Of a stretch of DNA of 64,000 bases, positions 22,601-34,600 are shown one piece after another. The notes under the pieces are model-generated. The model saw only the letters and a program-made list of their open reading frames with translations, did no database searches and was not told where the DNA came from. The DNA comes from Sanderia malayensis (Eukaryota > Cnidaria > Scyphozoa > Semaeostomeae > Pelagiidae). The translations under genes were made by a program, and so were the position numbers. The stretch covers positions 372,001 to 436,000 of the forward strand of contig RQOL01000139.1 in the NCBI GenBank assembly GCA_013076295.1. The letters run 5' to 3'. Position 1 is the stretch's first letter, and every line of letters starts with the position of its first letter.

Positions 22601-25600
22601 CATTAAATTCTCCATAGTTTGCACCGATCACGTAAGTGTCTGAGCCATTACCACCTTCCAACACTTGAACCCCGTATGGATTACCAGGTCCTGGATCCAG
22701 ATGGTTATTCAGGCTATTACCAGTGACATTATAGCTGCATTTATTGCTCATTGCTGTAAATTTTGATATGCCCATGTATTTCTTTTGCGATAAATCATAT
22801 GTTTTCGAGCCATAACTGCAATCTTCATCTTCTAATGAAATTTCAATTGCTACAGCCTGTAGCTTGCTGTCCACTTTTTTTTCATCGTACGTCTGAGGTA
22901 ATACAGCTGAATACCCATCCGTTGTGCGTAAAAATGCATGTCTGTACGTTTTGTTTTTAAACCAATTGAGTAATGTAAATGCATTGTTATTGCCTATGTT
23001 AATCTCCAAGCTTTGATTTGTTGGTTCATAACTCAGTTCAATATCTTTGAAATCTTGATCAATATAGATGATGTCGTTATCCATATGTATGTCATAATTA
23101 TTTATGACTGTATTAAGGCAGCTTTTTGCAATTTTATATGCATCACTACCTCCATTGCCTTTGATGAAGTCGTGTCCATGTGAACTTATGAAATTCTGTG
23201 CATCATTTCCAATTAATGTATCAGGCAAAATTGAGTCAATTATTGTTTGAACATTTGATACTTCATTTGCTTTACTTAAGTTGCATGTAATAGACTTGTT
23301 TGAGAAACTAAAGTCCAACATGAATGGTTTTTTTGTCGTATTTTTTTGGTCACCAACAACGTTAAAGGCAACATCATCGTTTGAAACAAATGTCATATGA
23401 CGGTAGTTTTCTGCCTTGAACCAATCTTGTATATATACACAAGACGTCGGGTCGACTGAAATTGAAAATCAGAATGAAATGAAGACAAAATTGTTTTTCA
23501 TGCATATCAATTTTCTTAAAAGAAAGCGAGCTACAGAAAGCTGCCAAAAACCACATCTAACAAGTAATATCTTAAATTGAGTTAGAGAGTCAATTATTGT
23601 ATAATTTAGCATAACCTAGAAAGACTCAGGTATTAATAGCAACAATGTTCAATTTTGCTTTCTATTACCGCAAACTCCAACGGAATTTGCAGCTATTGCA
23701 ACAGCTGACGCAGAATTTGACTTACCAAGACTGTTTGTGTCTTCCTGGACATCAGGATGAAACGAGATTTTCAGGTCCATTTGCAGATTTCTCCTTTGCA
23801 GAACAGTTTTAGAGCTTTTAATGCATTTTTTCAAATATGCTTCTTCATTAACTTCAACTGAATCAGAACTGGCAGTTACATGGATGTCTGTAAAATTGAT
23901 AGGTATGAAGAGTTTATCCATTTGATTGTCCTTTGCGAAATTGCTAATATGATCGCATCCTCCTTTGGGCTTTATGATGTATGTGTCTTCTCCTTCGCCT
24001 CCAATCAAAATGTTCTCTCCAGGACCTACATTTATGAAGTTTGATTCTTTGTTACCAATTATGACATCGTCCTTAGTTCCTCCTGTGATTGTTACCACTT
24101 CTGTATAAGGTGGTTTATTCAAAACCAAGCATTCGTCATTTTTGCTTTTGCTTCTATCAATAGAGAATGGAACACAGTCGACGACATATTTTCCATTTTC
24201 GAACCCCAAGTCTTTTACTTTTAATTGAATGCCATCTCTTGTTAAAATCACGATGTGCCGTTGAAAGTCATGCGTGACAGGATAAAACCAATTTTTCACT
24301 TGCACAAAATGGGTTCCACAATATTGTATTAAAAGATCGTAATTCTTTCTTCCACAAACAACGTGATCGTGTGTAACATTCAACCAAAGTGTATCACTCA
24401 ATTTATCATAAGCAAAGTTGTCAATGATTGTGTTCCCACCATGTGTTCCAAGATAGTAAAGATCATGATCTAGTCCTCCAGTAACTTGAGCAGTTTGAGG
24501 TCCTAAGAAAAAACTATCATTTCCCTCCATTCCATTCATTATGTAAAAATAATTCTTTAGTCGCAAGTCGACAATTCCCGTTGCATCTGGGTCTTTGCAT
24601 TCATTGGCCAAGACTTTGCTATAATTACCCTGGAATGCTATAAATTCGTTATTCTTCTTATTTCCTGTATAGCTTCCATAAAGAGAATTTTGATCGTCAA
24701 GAAACTTTTCTATGACTTCTTCGCTAGCCACAGGAAGGAATCCCCACAGTTTTGCTTGCTCAGTTTTCCACTGCAGTGTCGGAAGCTCTCCAATTCCTAA
24801 AATGATATCTTTCAAGCCAGGGCATTTATGTGATGTTGTGATTGTTTTAAATTGGTCATTTCCAACTGGAACACCAGATATTGTCACGTCGAATGAGTCA
24901 TCATCATTAAGTTTGAACTTTAAGCTTCCTCCATATGATGAAAAGTTACCACTTGTAAAGTCGATCTTGCAGTCTGAAGATATGTTGAAGTACAGATCAG
25001 TGTTTGAGAACTTTGAAAGAAGTTCATCGTCACTCTTTTTTTTTTCTTTCAGTTGCTGCAAACTTCTGCGAAGACCACCAGTTAAAAAGTCAACAAAACC
25101 TTCTCCAAGCCCTTTGAAAAAGGCAAGAACTTTGTCACCAGTGCCGTGAGCTTTCTTAAGCTCACTTGAAATGTCAATATAAAAATCATCTATTGACATA
25201 CGAACTAGAGATATAGCCCAAACAATAGGCTCAAATTCAGGTCCAAAAACATCAACAATCACATTGGCAATAGTTGATGCAATATCCAATATCAAGTGAA
25301 CACTATCTAAAGCAATTTCCCCTGGATCACCAACCTTTACGGCTTTCGACAAATCTGTGATATCTTCTGCAATAAAGTATGCATCAAAAGCCAAGCCAAC
25401 ATAAGGAATATCTCCAATCAGTCTTTCACTACCTTCTTCTGCTATCTTCAGCAATTTCGCAGAGGCCTTTTCAGCCACTTTAGTCAATCCAACTTTCTCT
25501 GCACCTTTGGCCACTGCTTTGAGGAAAAACTTCTTGCTGACTTTTTCGACAATTTCATTGAACCCCGTCAGTGATCCTAATGAGTGCGACGCTTGAATAG

Positions 25601-28600
25601 TTGATATCGTCCCTTGTTCCACGTCACCTTTCCCGAACGAGCTTATAGCACTGAAAGTGCTCATCAATGTGCCATGTATTCCAAATGCAGTGTTCAAGGG
25701 ACCACGAAGTTGTCCTATTTTCCGACGAAATTTATTCCTTCGTGATGCCTCTGCATATCCATCCTGCTCCTTTCCGTAATTGACTGACGATAACTTCTCT
25801 ACATCAACTTTTGTCCTAATTGTATATATCTTGTTTTTATCATGTACATCATATAATTTGTAAGTCAGTATATCATTGTCAACTTTAATAGAGCTTTCAT
25901 CCAAGTCAAAATCTCTTTCTTTGAATGAACATTTCTGCCTCTTGAGGAAACAGCTACTATCGTCTTTGCTTTCAGACTCTACATTTTCTGAAGTTTTAAT
26001 TTTCTTTGCAAGTGTTATTTGATCAGCTCTGGAATTTTTTCTTTTCGTTGCCTTGTTCACTTCTTCTTCCGCTTTCTTGGCCAATGTGTCTGATTGATCG
26101 AAGTTACGTTTATTTATCAAGCCATCTGCTAGCTTTCCGCTAGCCAAACTACTATCTAATGACTCAGGGGATTTTCCTGGTGTTGGATCAACTGATGCGT
26201 CCAGCCCACCAAATTCAAGAGTGGACAGTAGTGGAGCATCTTTATTTTTTGAAGCCCATTCCTTAGAAAGAAAAGTTCCTCCTTTTCCTTTTCCTTCCTG
26301 CTTTATGTGTGCAGGAAACAATTCTTGTGAAAGGAACAAATCTTTCAATCGAACATATTTTGGATCTTCTATGAAGTCTTCAATAGTTTTCTACTTGACT
26401 GTTGAGAGCAATTGTTCTACCAGCAGACATGTAACTTTCTTTGACTGCTCCTGGAAGTCTTTTGATCTCAGTTATTTCTTTGGATGTATCAAGTACGTAC
26501 CCATCATCCTTCATGCGACTGCTAAAATATTCGAGTTGCTTTTGTGGCATAGGTGCTGCTTCAACAACATTTACGAGAATTGAAAGGTCTCCGATAGTCT
26601 TTTTCATGTCATTTTTTCTTTGTTTATTTCTCCACACGATTTCTTCTTCTTGTTTGTTCTTTGCTTTACTCGGGTCTTCAAAATCTGGAATTATATCAGG
26701 AAGCTCAGTTTGCTCTCCGATCTTGTTGTCAAGATTTTCTAGCATGAACTTCGCCACTTTCACTTGCATCTCCCTTGTTTTTACGTCATCGCCCTTCACT
26801 TCTATTTTGTCAATTTGATTCAATATATCTTTGTACTGTGTCCCCAAACGCTCACTTTTGTATTTCATTTTCTTTTCCATTTTCTTTTGTGTTTCATCTT
26901 TGCTCGCCATTTCATAAAATATCTGATAATATCCAAGAGGAGCTCGTTTCAGGTAAAACTCAAACTCCCCTCCTCCGATTCCAACTTTGAATTTTGTTTT
27001 GTCCCAAAGTCGTTCTCTTGCAATATCTTGATATCCCTGAAGAACTCTTAAAACATCTCTCAATTTTACATTATCAGGAATATTCTTGTTATTAGAGGTC
27101 ATATCCACTTCAAAATCTCTTCCTTCCTTCTTTACATTGCTAAATACCTCTGTTAAAGACTTTCTTAATTCTAAAACAGATGTTTTCCATGTATCAACCA
27201 GATCTTTTATATCAATGACACCCGCTGGTTTTTCGGAAAGCTTTTTAATTTCTTCATTCAGTTCAGCAATTTTTCCACTCGCATCACTCGAATCTTCTTT
27301 TTCCAGCTTTCGTATTTCTTTCTTTAGGATTGAAATTTTATTTTTTTTTAAATTTTGAAACTCCTTCAGAATGTCAAAATACTTGCCGGTTTGCCTTATT
27401 GTTATTTTTTCTGTATCTCCTGTCTTTTTCCTCGTTTCTGTGACTTTCATAACTTCATCGTCTTTCAAGTACAGACAATCAGTGCCAATTCCAGGGAAAT
27501 ATTCTTCTATTGCAATGCCATGGTATTTCTTCCATTTTTCCTTTTCCTGGATGAGTTTGTTTACTTTATCTATTATCTCCAATCTTTTCTCCTTTGCATC
27601 TTGAGGAAAATCCTTGAACTTCAATGAATCGTCGGATCCCGGGTTATCGCTGGTAATGAGCTTATTTGTCTCTTCAGCAACTTTTTTAACGCTACAAAAG
27701 ACACAGGCAACAATAATTTTTCCATATGATTCATATGACAATTCATGGGATTTCGCGAAAGAAATTAATTTTTTAATATTAGCTACTCCGTGTTTGACCG
27801 TGTGAAAAAATTAAAAAACATGGGATTTCATAAAACTTTTGAGCAAAGTGCCTAACCTTAAATTTTATCCTTATTTCGGGCACTCCAAGCCTTGGTGAGT
27901 ACTGTCACTTGATATGAGATATGGTAACAATGGAGATCATGTAATGTTGTGATGACGTGTGTTCGCCGGGTCATCAAAATTTTGAGCCCCGTATTTCGAA
28001 AAATATTTCCTACCATCATATTCAGCATTGTAACAGGAGCAACAATTTCTAAAGTTCAATATTATCAGAATCCTAGATATAGAGTTATAGCTTTTTAAAG
28101 TTCTCATCACGTCATCAAAATGGCGGGCACCAAACTTTTTGTCTTTTTGTCAACCGTGTCCGCAAAAGTTCCCCGATTTACCTAAAACTACCTTATATCG
28201 GCAACGTTTCCACGCGATTTGAAAAACAACTTCAAACAGCCATAAGCAAATGCTACACCACAGTCAACCCCCGCCTGGTGTTCAGTGGCAAAAAGATCCT
28301 ACCCCCCATCCGTAAAGATAGTGTTCCTACCACACAAAAAAGTCTCGTAGTCTACGAATTCTTGTACCGGTGTGATTCCAGGTACGTAGGTCGCACTTCT
28401 CAGCGGTTATGCGATAGGATTAAACAACACGTGCCCTCCAACATACGCCAAAAAATGGTTCCGCAAGGAGAGCAAGCATCTCGCGCCTCTAAAACATCTA
28501 AAACTTTAAAATACGACTCCGCTATAGGCCAAAATTTACTCGACAACCCAGAATGTGCTCAAAACTACAGTGAGGACTGTTTTCGCATCATCGGCAGAGC

Positions 28601-31600
28601 TAGGTCAAAATTTCACTTAGGAATTTTAGAATCTATCTAAATCAAAGCCATGGATCCCATACTGTGTAGACAGAAAGAGTTCGTTTTTCCACTGGGACTC
28701 TTTCAATAATCTATTGTTCGGTCACCGGTGATGAGTGGTTGTTTTGCACTTTACCAATCACTCACCTCTTTTCTGATTGGCCGATTTCGATCCTCTTCTG
28801 GGTATAATTTTTCGTTAGGTTTTCATTTTCGTTCTCTTTCTGACGTACTACTCTGATGAGTGTCAGACGAAAAGCTTTAGTATTTACTATGTTTCGTCAT
28901 GTTTCCGATTTTCAAAGCAATTTTATACTAGAATCGTATCCCACGTTTTCGCCTGTATTCTAATGTTGGAAGCTCAAGTGCCATTAAACGCTCTTTATAA
29001 GACAAATCCTTGAGTCCTTTGACTAACTTCGTCGCTCTCCGTTGTACACCCCCGACTGATTTTAAGTGGTGCACTAAGTGAGGATGCCATATTAAACAAT
29101 AAAATCAACTGAGAATAATGACAGTTTGCAATTGTTTTCAGCTGCATGATTTCCTAATTTGCATAAGAATACAATTTTGCGCGCGACTTTTTATAAGAGA
29201 TTTGTATGGGAAAATTTTAAAATTTCAAATTTCGCCATACCTGATGGTATAAAATTTTTGTCCGGACAATTGAGCCAGTGTTATCCGAGAAACATAGAGT
29301 CATATAGACTGTATGACGTCGTGTAGTCAAAAAATTGAAAGTCCAAAAAATCAATGAATATCCAGCTTTTTCAGATCTTGAGATTAAGAGAATTGGTGCA
29401 AGCATTACTGGTAGGCAATTGTTTAAGATGGAGCAATCTGCTTCATAAAAGTGAAAATGAAAACGAGCTAAGGTGCAATAGTAATTCTGCTCAGCACGAG
29501 AAGAACTGCAGATTCAGACAAATGGCATTTCTACTTGCTGGAAATTTCAATGGCCCGAAGCTACCATCTTTTGGATTATGACTGAATGCCTCCAAGTCAG
29601 AATCCGTGCTAGAAAGCAACGATAACTACCCCTGGATGACGCCTCCGCTCCTGCGTCCAAATGCATCGAGGAAGAGAACAACTTCCGAGATGCTGCACGA
29701 ACCAAAATTTCGAGAGATAAGTCCTTTGCAGATGGCTTAAGTAAGGAACTGGTTATTGTAAGAAGTAGATTAGAATTGTTGCTGCAATCCTCCAAGATTA
29801 AGTCTCTTTAATCTGGATGTTTACAAATTTGCTATTAAATCACAGATGGATTTATATATGTGATTTGTCGTGGGGTATTTTCGTTGAATTCCACCCCAGA
29901 GCTGGGGACGGTAGTCAGAAGTTCGGTAGGCGATGTCTCGCTTGCGATGGTGCTAATAACGCTAAGGTTTCACACAATAAAAACAACGAACGTTTTGCGG
30001 TGCGGTACGGCTGACCCGAAGGCCGCCACTGTACCACTGGTCTTCAGACTCTCTTCTTTCTCTGAATCGTCTTCTCAAAAACTGAACTTAACTCTACTCC
30101 TTTACTCTATTTAAGTTCACAATATTAATCAAAACAAGCGTGGTGACATGGTGCTCCATTCTTGTGCACCTGGGACCCTAGTGTGGATTGGCACGCGCCT
30201 TCACACTTTCAAGCGGGTGCACCAGCCAACCACGCTCATACTTAACAATACTGCAAACAAATACGTGTCAAATACAAGATAACAATTGTAGTTACAACGA
30301 CCCACACAACAGATTATACGTCGCATGTGTTGTTATGTGCATGCAGAGTTGGTCTTTTGTTTTGTTGTCATTTGTGAGTTTGTCATTTGTTATGTGTTTT
30401 GATTTACTGTCCTTGTCGGATTGTAAAGTATTTGTATTGTATTGTATTGGATTGTGTTCCTAAAGGATTATTGTAAACTGTATATAAGTTTTGATGTTGA
30501 CGCTTAAGGTGTGGCGTAGTGAGATCTTGTTGAATATAGAAATTTTGGAAGTTGCGTTGGTAAAGTTTTGTGATTTATTTACAGCATGCATTTGCAGAAG
30601 GCTTGGAAGCAACTTCTGTTCTGCTCTTCCAGCTTTCAATGCCACCACACAGTGTGATACAGCATCATACATTTACAGGGCTGGAAAAGCTAAAGAAATT
30701 AATCAGTAATGAATCAGTAATGAATCGAAATGCCAGCCGATTGAGTCCTTTGGCATTGGCCACAATTTGGATCAGGAGGCCTTGGATGAGGCCCGGGATA
30801 GTTCATTCGAGCTGTTGTATACAGTTGTAAAAATGACGAATCCTAAGTCGACACAAGAATAAGGCTGTATCGACAGTTGAAAGAGAAAACATCTTTCTCT
30901 ATTTCGCCGGATTCTGACTCCGAAAATGCTGCCTGCCAGATGTAGAAGCGATTTTGTATAAAGAAAATTGTTGAAAGAATGAAAACAACAGTTTGATGTC
31001 TTAGTGTTCATACGAGAAACCAATACCCACAATCATTTTCGCCAAGACGAAAACGCAAGAAGAGATGCAAGGAACACGATAGTGATGCAGATGCAGAAGT
31101 AAGAGATGTGGAAGTAACAAGCAAAAGAAAGTTTAGGAACTAGAGAAAAAGAACCGACACATCTGCTGATGTCACCATCCCGTTTTAAAGAGGACCGTAC
31201 GAAGTACGAAGGGGAAATTTAGATGGAAAGATGAAGTTTACTCCACTCATTACCGAAGAAGAGAAAATTGGAGAAAACCATACGCGAAAAGGGCGATGAA
31301 AGGGGATGAAAGTTTTCTGATTTCTGATGATATTCGGCACTGAAAGTTTGGGACTGGAAAATTTGAACAATTGCACGAGAAAGTGATTGTGAATGATATT
31401 AAATTTAAAAATGACCTGTAAGTTGAGATTGTGAATCGATGACCAAGCTAGATATTCAGAAATACAAGCAATTAGCGGCCCAAACTGAGACTTTAACTGG
31501 CCAATGAGAAAATTTTTTGCGGAGTGACAGTGATGGAGACAACATCTCAGAATTATTGCAATCAGCGTAGCATGAAGCAAGAGTTTACTTTTGCTCGTAC

Positions 31601-34600
31601 ACTTGAGCAAAATGGTGTATCAGACCGTGTTAAACAAATGAATGTTTAATCAGTACAATATAATTCATGCATAATGGCTCAGCAGTTACCAGAGGTATGG
31701 TAAGAAACCTTCGTTATGACACTTGCTTATATTTGCGTTTAATGCTTACGTTCGTTTCAAGGAAACAATCAGGTTTAGCCCAACAGCAAAAAGATGCGCA
31801 TTTTTCAGGTATTCTTTTCAGATTCCATGGTCGGGTTACAAACAATACGATATCGAATATAGTGAGACTGTCACAAAGTAGGGAAAGGGCGCAGGTACTT
31901 AGGTGAGGATGTATACCTAAAGTTACAAAAAATTCTATGGCGTGTCAAAGATCAAAGTTCTGAAAAAAATTTATGAAAGAAAGTTCAAAGCTCGAATTGT
32001 TTAATTCTCTCAGGAAGCAGAAATCTTGAGTCCCGAAATGCTAAACGTAGTTCCGATGTTCGCACAGAAAGTCCTTTATAGCGGAAAAGAGATCACATTT
32101 TATTTTTTAAGGTCTTTTGTTCACGCTACTGGAATTAATTGAACGTACCTAACTAACTGGAAAAAATAAATTTCAACTAGGAATTGATAATATCACTGAA
32201 GCATAAGCACTTCGCGACATTAAAATTGGGAAAACAACTTGATGAAAGCCTAGTCTTGACGAAGCTTGATTTTAACGATTATGTTTACTCACCACTGGCA
32301 ATGACTCAAATAAACAAACTGCAACGATTGCAGAAAGTCGCAGCGAGTTTTGTGCTGGGTTGGTATGCATCTTCAGCTGATATTCTCAAACTTAACTGGC
32401 TTCCAATAGTGGAACGAAGAGAGTTTAATTGCATGAAAATGGCTTTCAAAGCACTTCATGACGAGAACTGGCCATCCATTAACCGCATTGAAATAAAAAA
32501 GACAAGTCGTACTCTTCGTAATAGTAACGAACTGAAGTTGAGTGCATCAGTGATCAGGGATACCTTTCAAGACACTGCGAGCAAGTTATTAAACAAACTT
32601 CCAACAGAAATTAGAGAACAAAAATCGTTGACTTCATTCTGCAAGAAACTGAAAGAGGATCTAACGAGGCGTGTTAAAAATCGACTTTGCCCTGAATCAA
32701 TTTTGACAATGTTTCTTTTGAATGCTTAATTTTCTCTTAAATTACTGCTTAATTTAAATTGTAACTTATTCCTTGCACAGATAGTAATATTTAAGGAAAT
32801 TGTATTTCTTAACTCGATTTGAAGAGCCACAACTATTGTGGAAATGCTAAAAAAGACCTTGCATGTATGTATGTATGTATGTAAGCATAACAATCTATTG
32901 TTAATTTAATGCTATCTCAAGACATTGGACCGTCAGTCTACCGATATGGACTGATTGGGTAATAACATGGTTGAATTGGTGGCCAGAGTTTGTCACTGTT
33001 TACAAAACATAAAGTTAAACGCTAACAAACAAAGAAAGTAAGTTTTTATCTCCTAGAATAGAAACAACACCATGATTACTTCTTTTCCTAATCAACTAGG
33101 TTTCTGTGGTAGCAACTCCTCCTAAAACTCCAAAGGGCCTAGAATCAAATATTCATATTGAAAGCACACCACACAAACAACCTCATATAATTAATTAGTT
33201 TCAATGGTAAATAAGTCGTAGAAGCCACAAGGTATCCGTCGTCAAGCAGCTCAGTTGCTGGAATTTAAGGAGTTCACAAAAATTACTTATTTCACAATCA
33301 CAATTTTTCTTACACTTCTAATTTCTCCGACGATTTCTCAGCAAGTTTAATTTTCATAAATTCAAGAATAAAAAGACAAAAGATACGCATCACTAATTCT
33401 ATTATATTTTCATACCAATTCAGGTACAACAAAAGGTCGATAATCTAAAATATGTAGATGGGGACGTAGTAGACAGAGGAAGAAACTGGCAGAAATTCCA
33501 GTTTCACTATCATCATCACCAATGCTGAGAGACCATAACAAATGTGATTTTGCAGGAAATTTAACCTGCTTCGTAACTCTTTTTTTACACAAAATTATAT
33601 CCTGTAGCAATGTTGTCGGCTACATCCCCTCAAGTTTTCTTGTTCTCGCAACTAGAACGCTATTTTTTAGCCCAAGATCCTAGAACTAAATTGCCCATCT
33701 ACACAGGAAAACAACAACTAGGCCATACAAAAATGTAGCCAGATAAGACTCCCTTCTTTTTTGATACTTCGCATGCTACCAAAAAATGCTGTAACTCCAC
33801 ACACCAATGGGCTAGACAGGACAGCAGAATATTGCAATAATGTATATTACAAGTACAAAGAAAATAATGACTTGCTTTATTATTTTTCTCATATTTTATT
33901 TGTAGTGAAATTACGTATACTTGGAATTCTTTCGTTTTGCCCTCTTCTCGATCACTTTCTCTATTTCTTCATATCGCGTCATTCAAATTACATCATTCTA
34001 TTTTTATTTATGCATCGTCACTTTCAACCTTCTAGAAACACTTTTGCTTCGTCATCATGATTTTTAAAGTAATATAAATACCTGTAAATTATTGTAATTA
34101 TTCAGTCAGAGAAAGTCAGAAACAGTCAGAGTTACTCATTCAAAATCAACACTGCATCGTTTCTCTCTGGCTCCGTGCTCCTTGCACGTAAAACACTCAA
34201 CCTGGAAAACAGCGTCCGTTGGATAGTCTCTGGACACAGAGGAGAAGACACACACGCAGGCCTCTTTATATTAGGAACACAATTCTTAAACTGGTGACCA
34301 CGACGTGACCCAACGAGGGATCTTCAATTCAACGACAAATCTGGCCTTTCTGCAGCACAACAAACCTCACCTCTATGGACAAGACAAGCAAAATCCTTCG
34401 ACGCTGTTTTCCAACAAACAACCAACCTTCGACAACAACATCAACGATTCAACAAGCAACTTCATCTACAATCACCGCAAGTTCGATTTCACACAGCTGG
34501 TTCGTCAAGAATTCGACGTTTCGCCAATCCACGTTTACGTCAGGGTTCGGCAGCTTTTCCTCAAAGCTGGTGCACGTGCACGCAAGGTCAACAACATTCC

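Noticed and set aside
20661..23396. The RTX region as bacterial contamination
   Set aside because: It is interrupted by GT-AG introns, continues in phase into FnIII, sushi and EGF exons and is surrounded by animal mobile elements.
24712..25149. Long plus-strand frames opposite exon 3 of copy A
   Set aside because: They are antisense to a strongly supported coding exon, have low-complexity Ser/Phe composition and mirror the Lys/Glu-rich sense codons. The same shadows appear opposite copy B.
29217..29405. Short frames around 29.2-30.8 kb
   Set aside because: They lie in solo LTR, relic and intron sequence, and change between units A and B.
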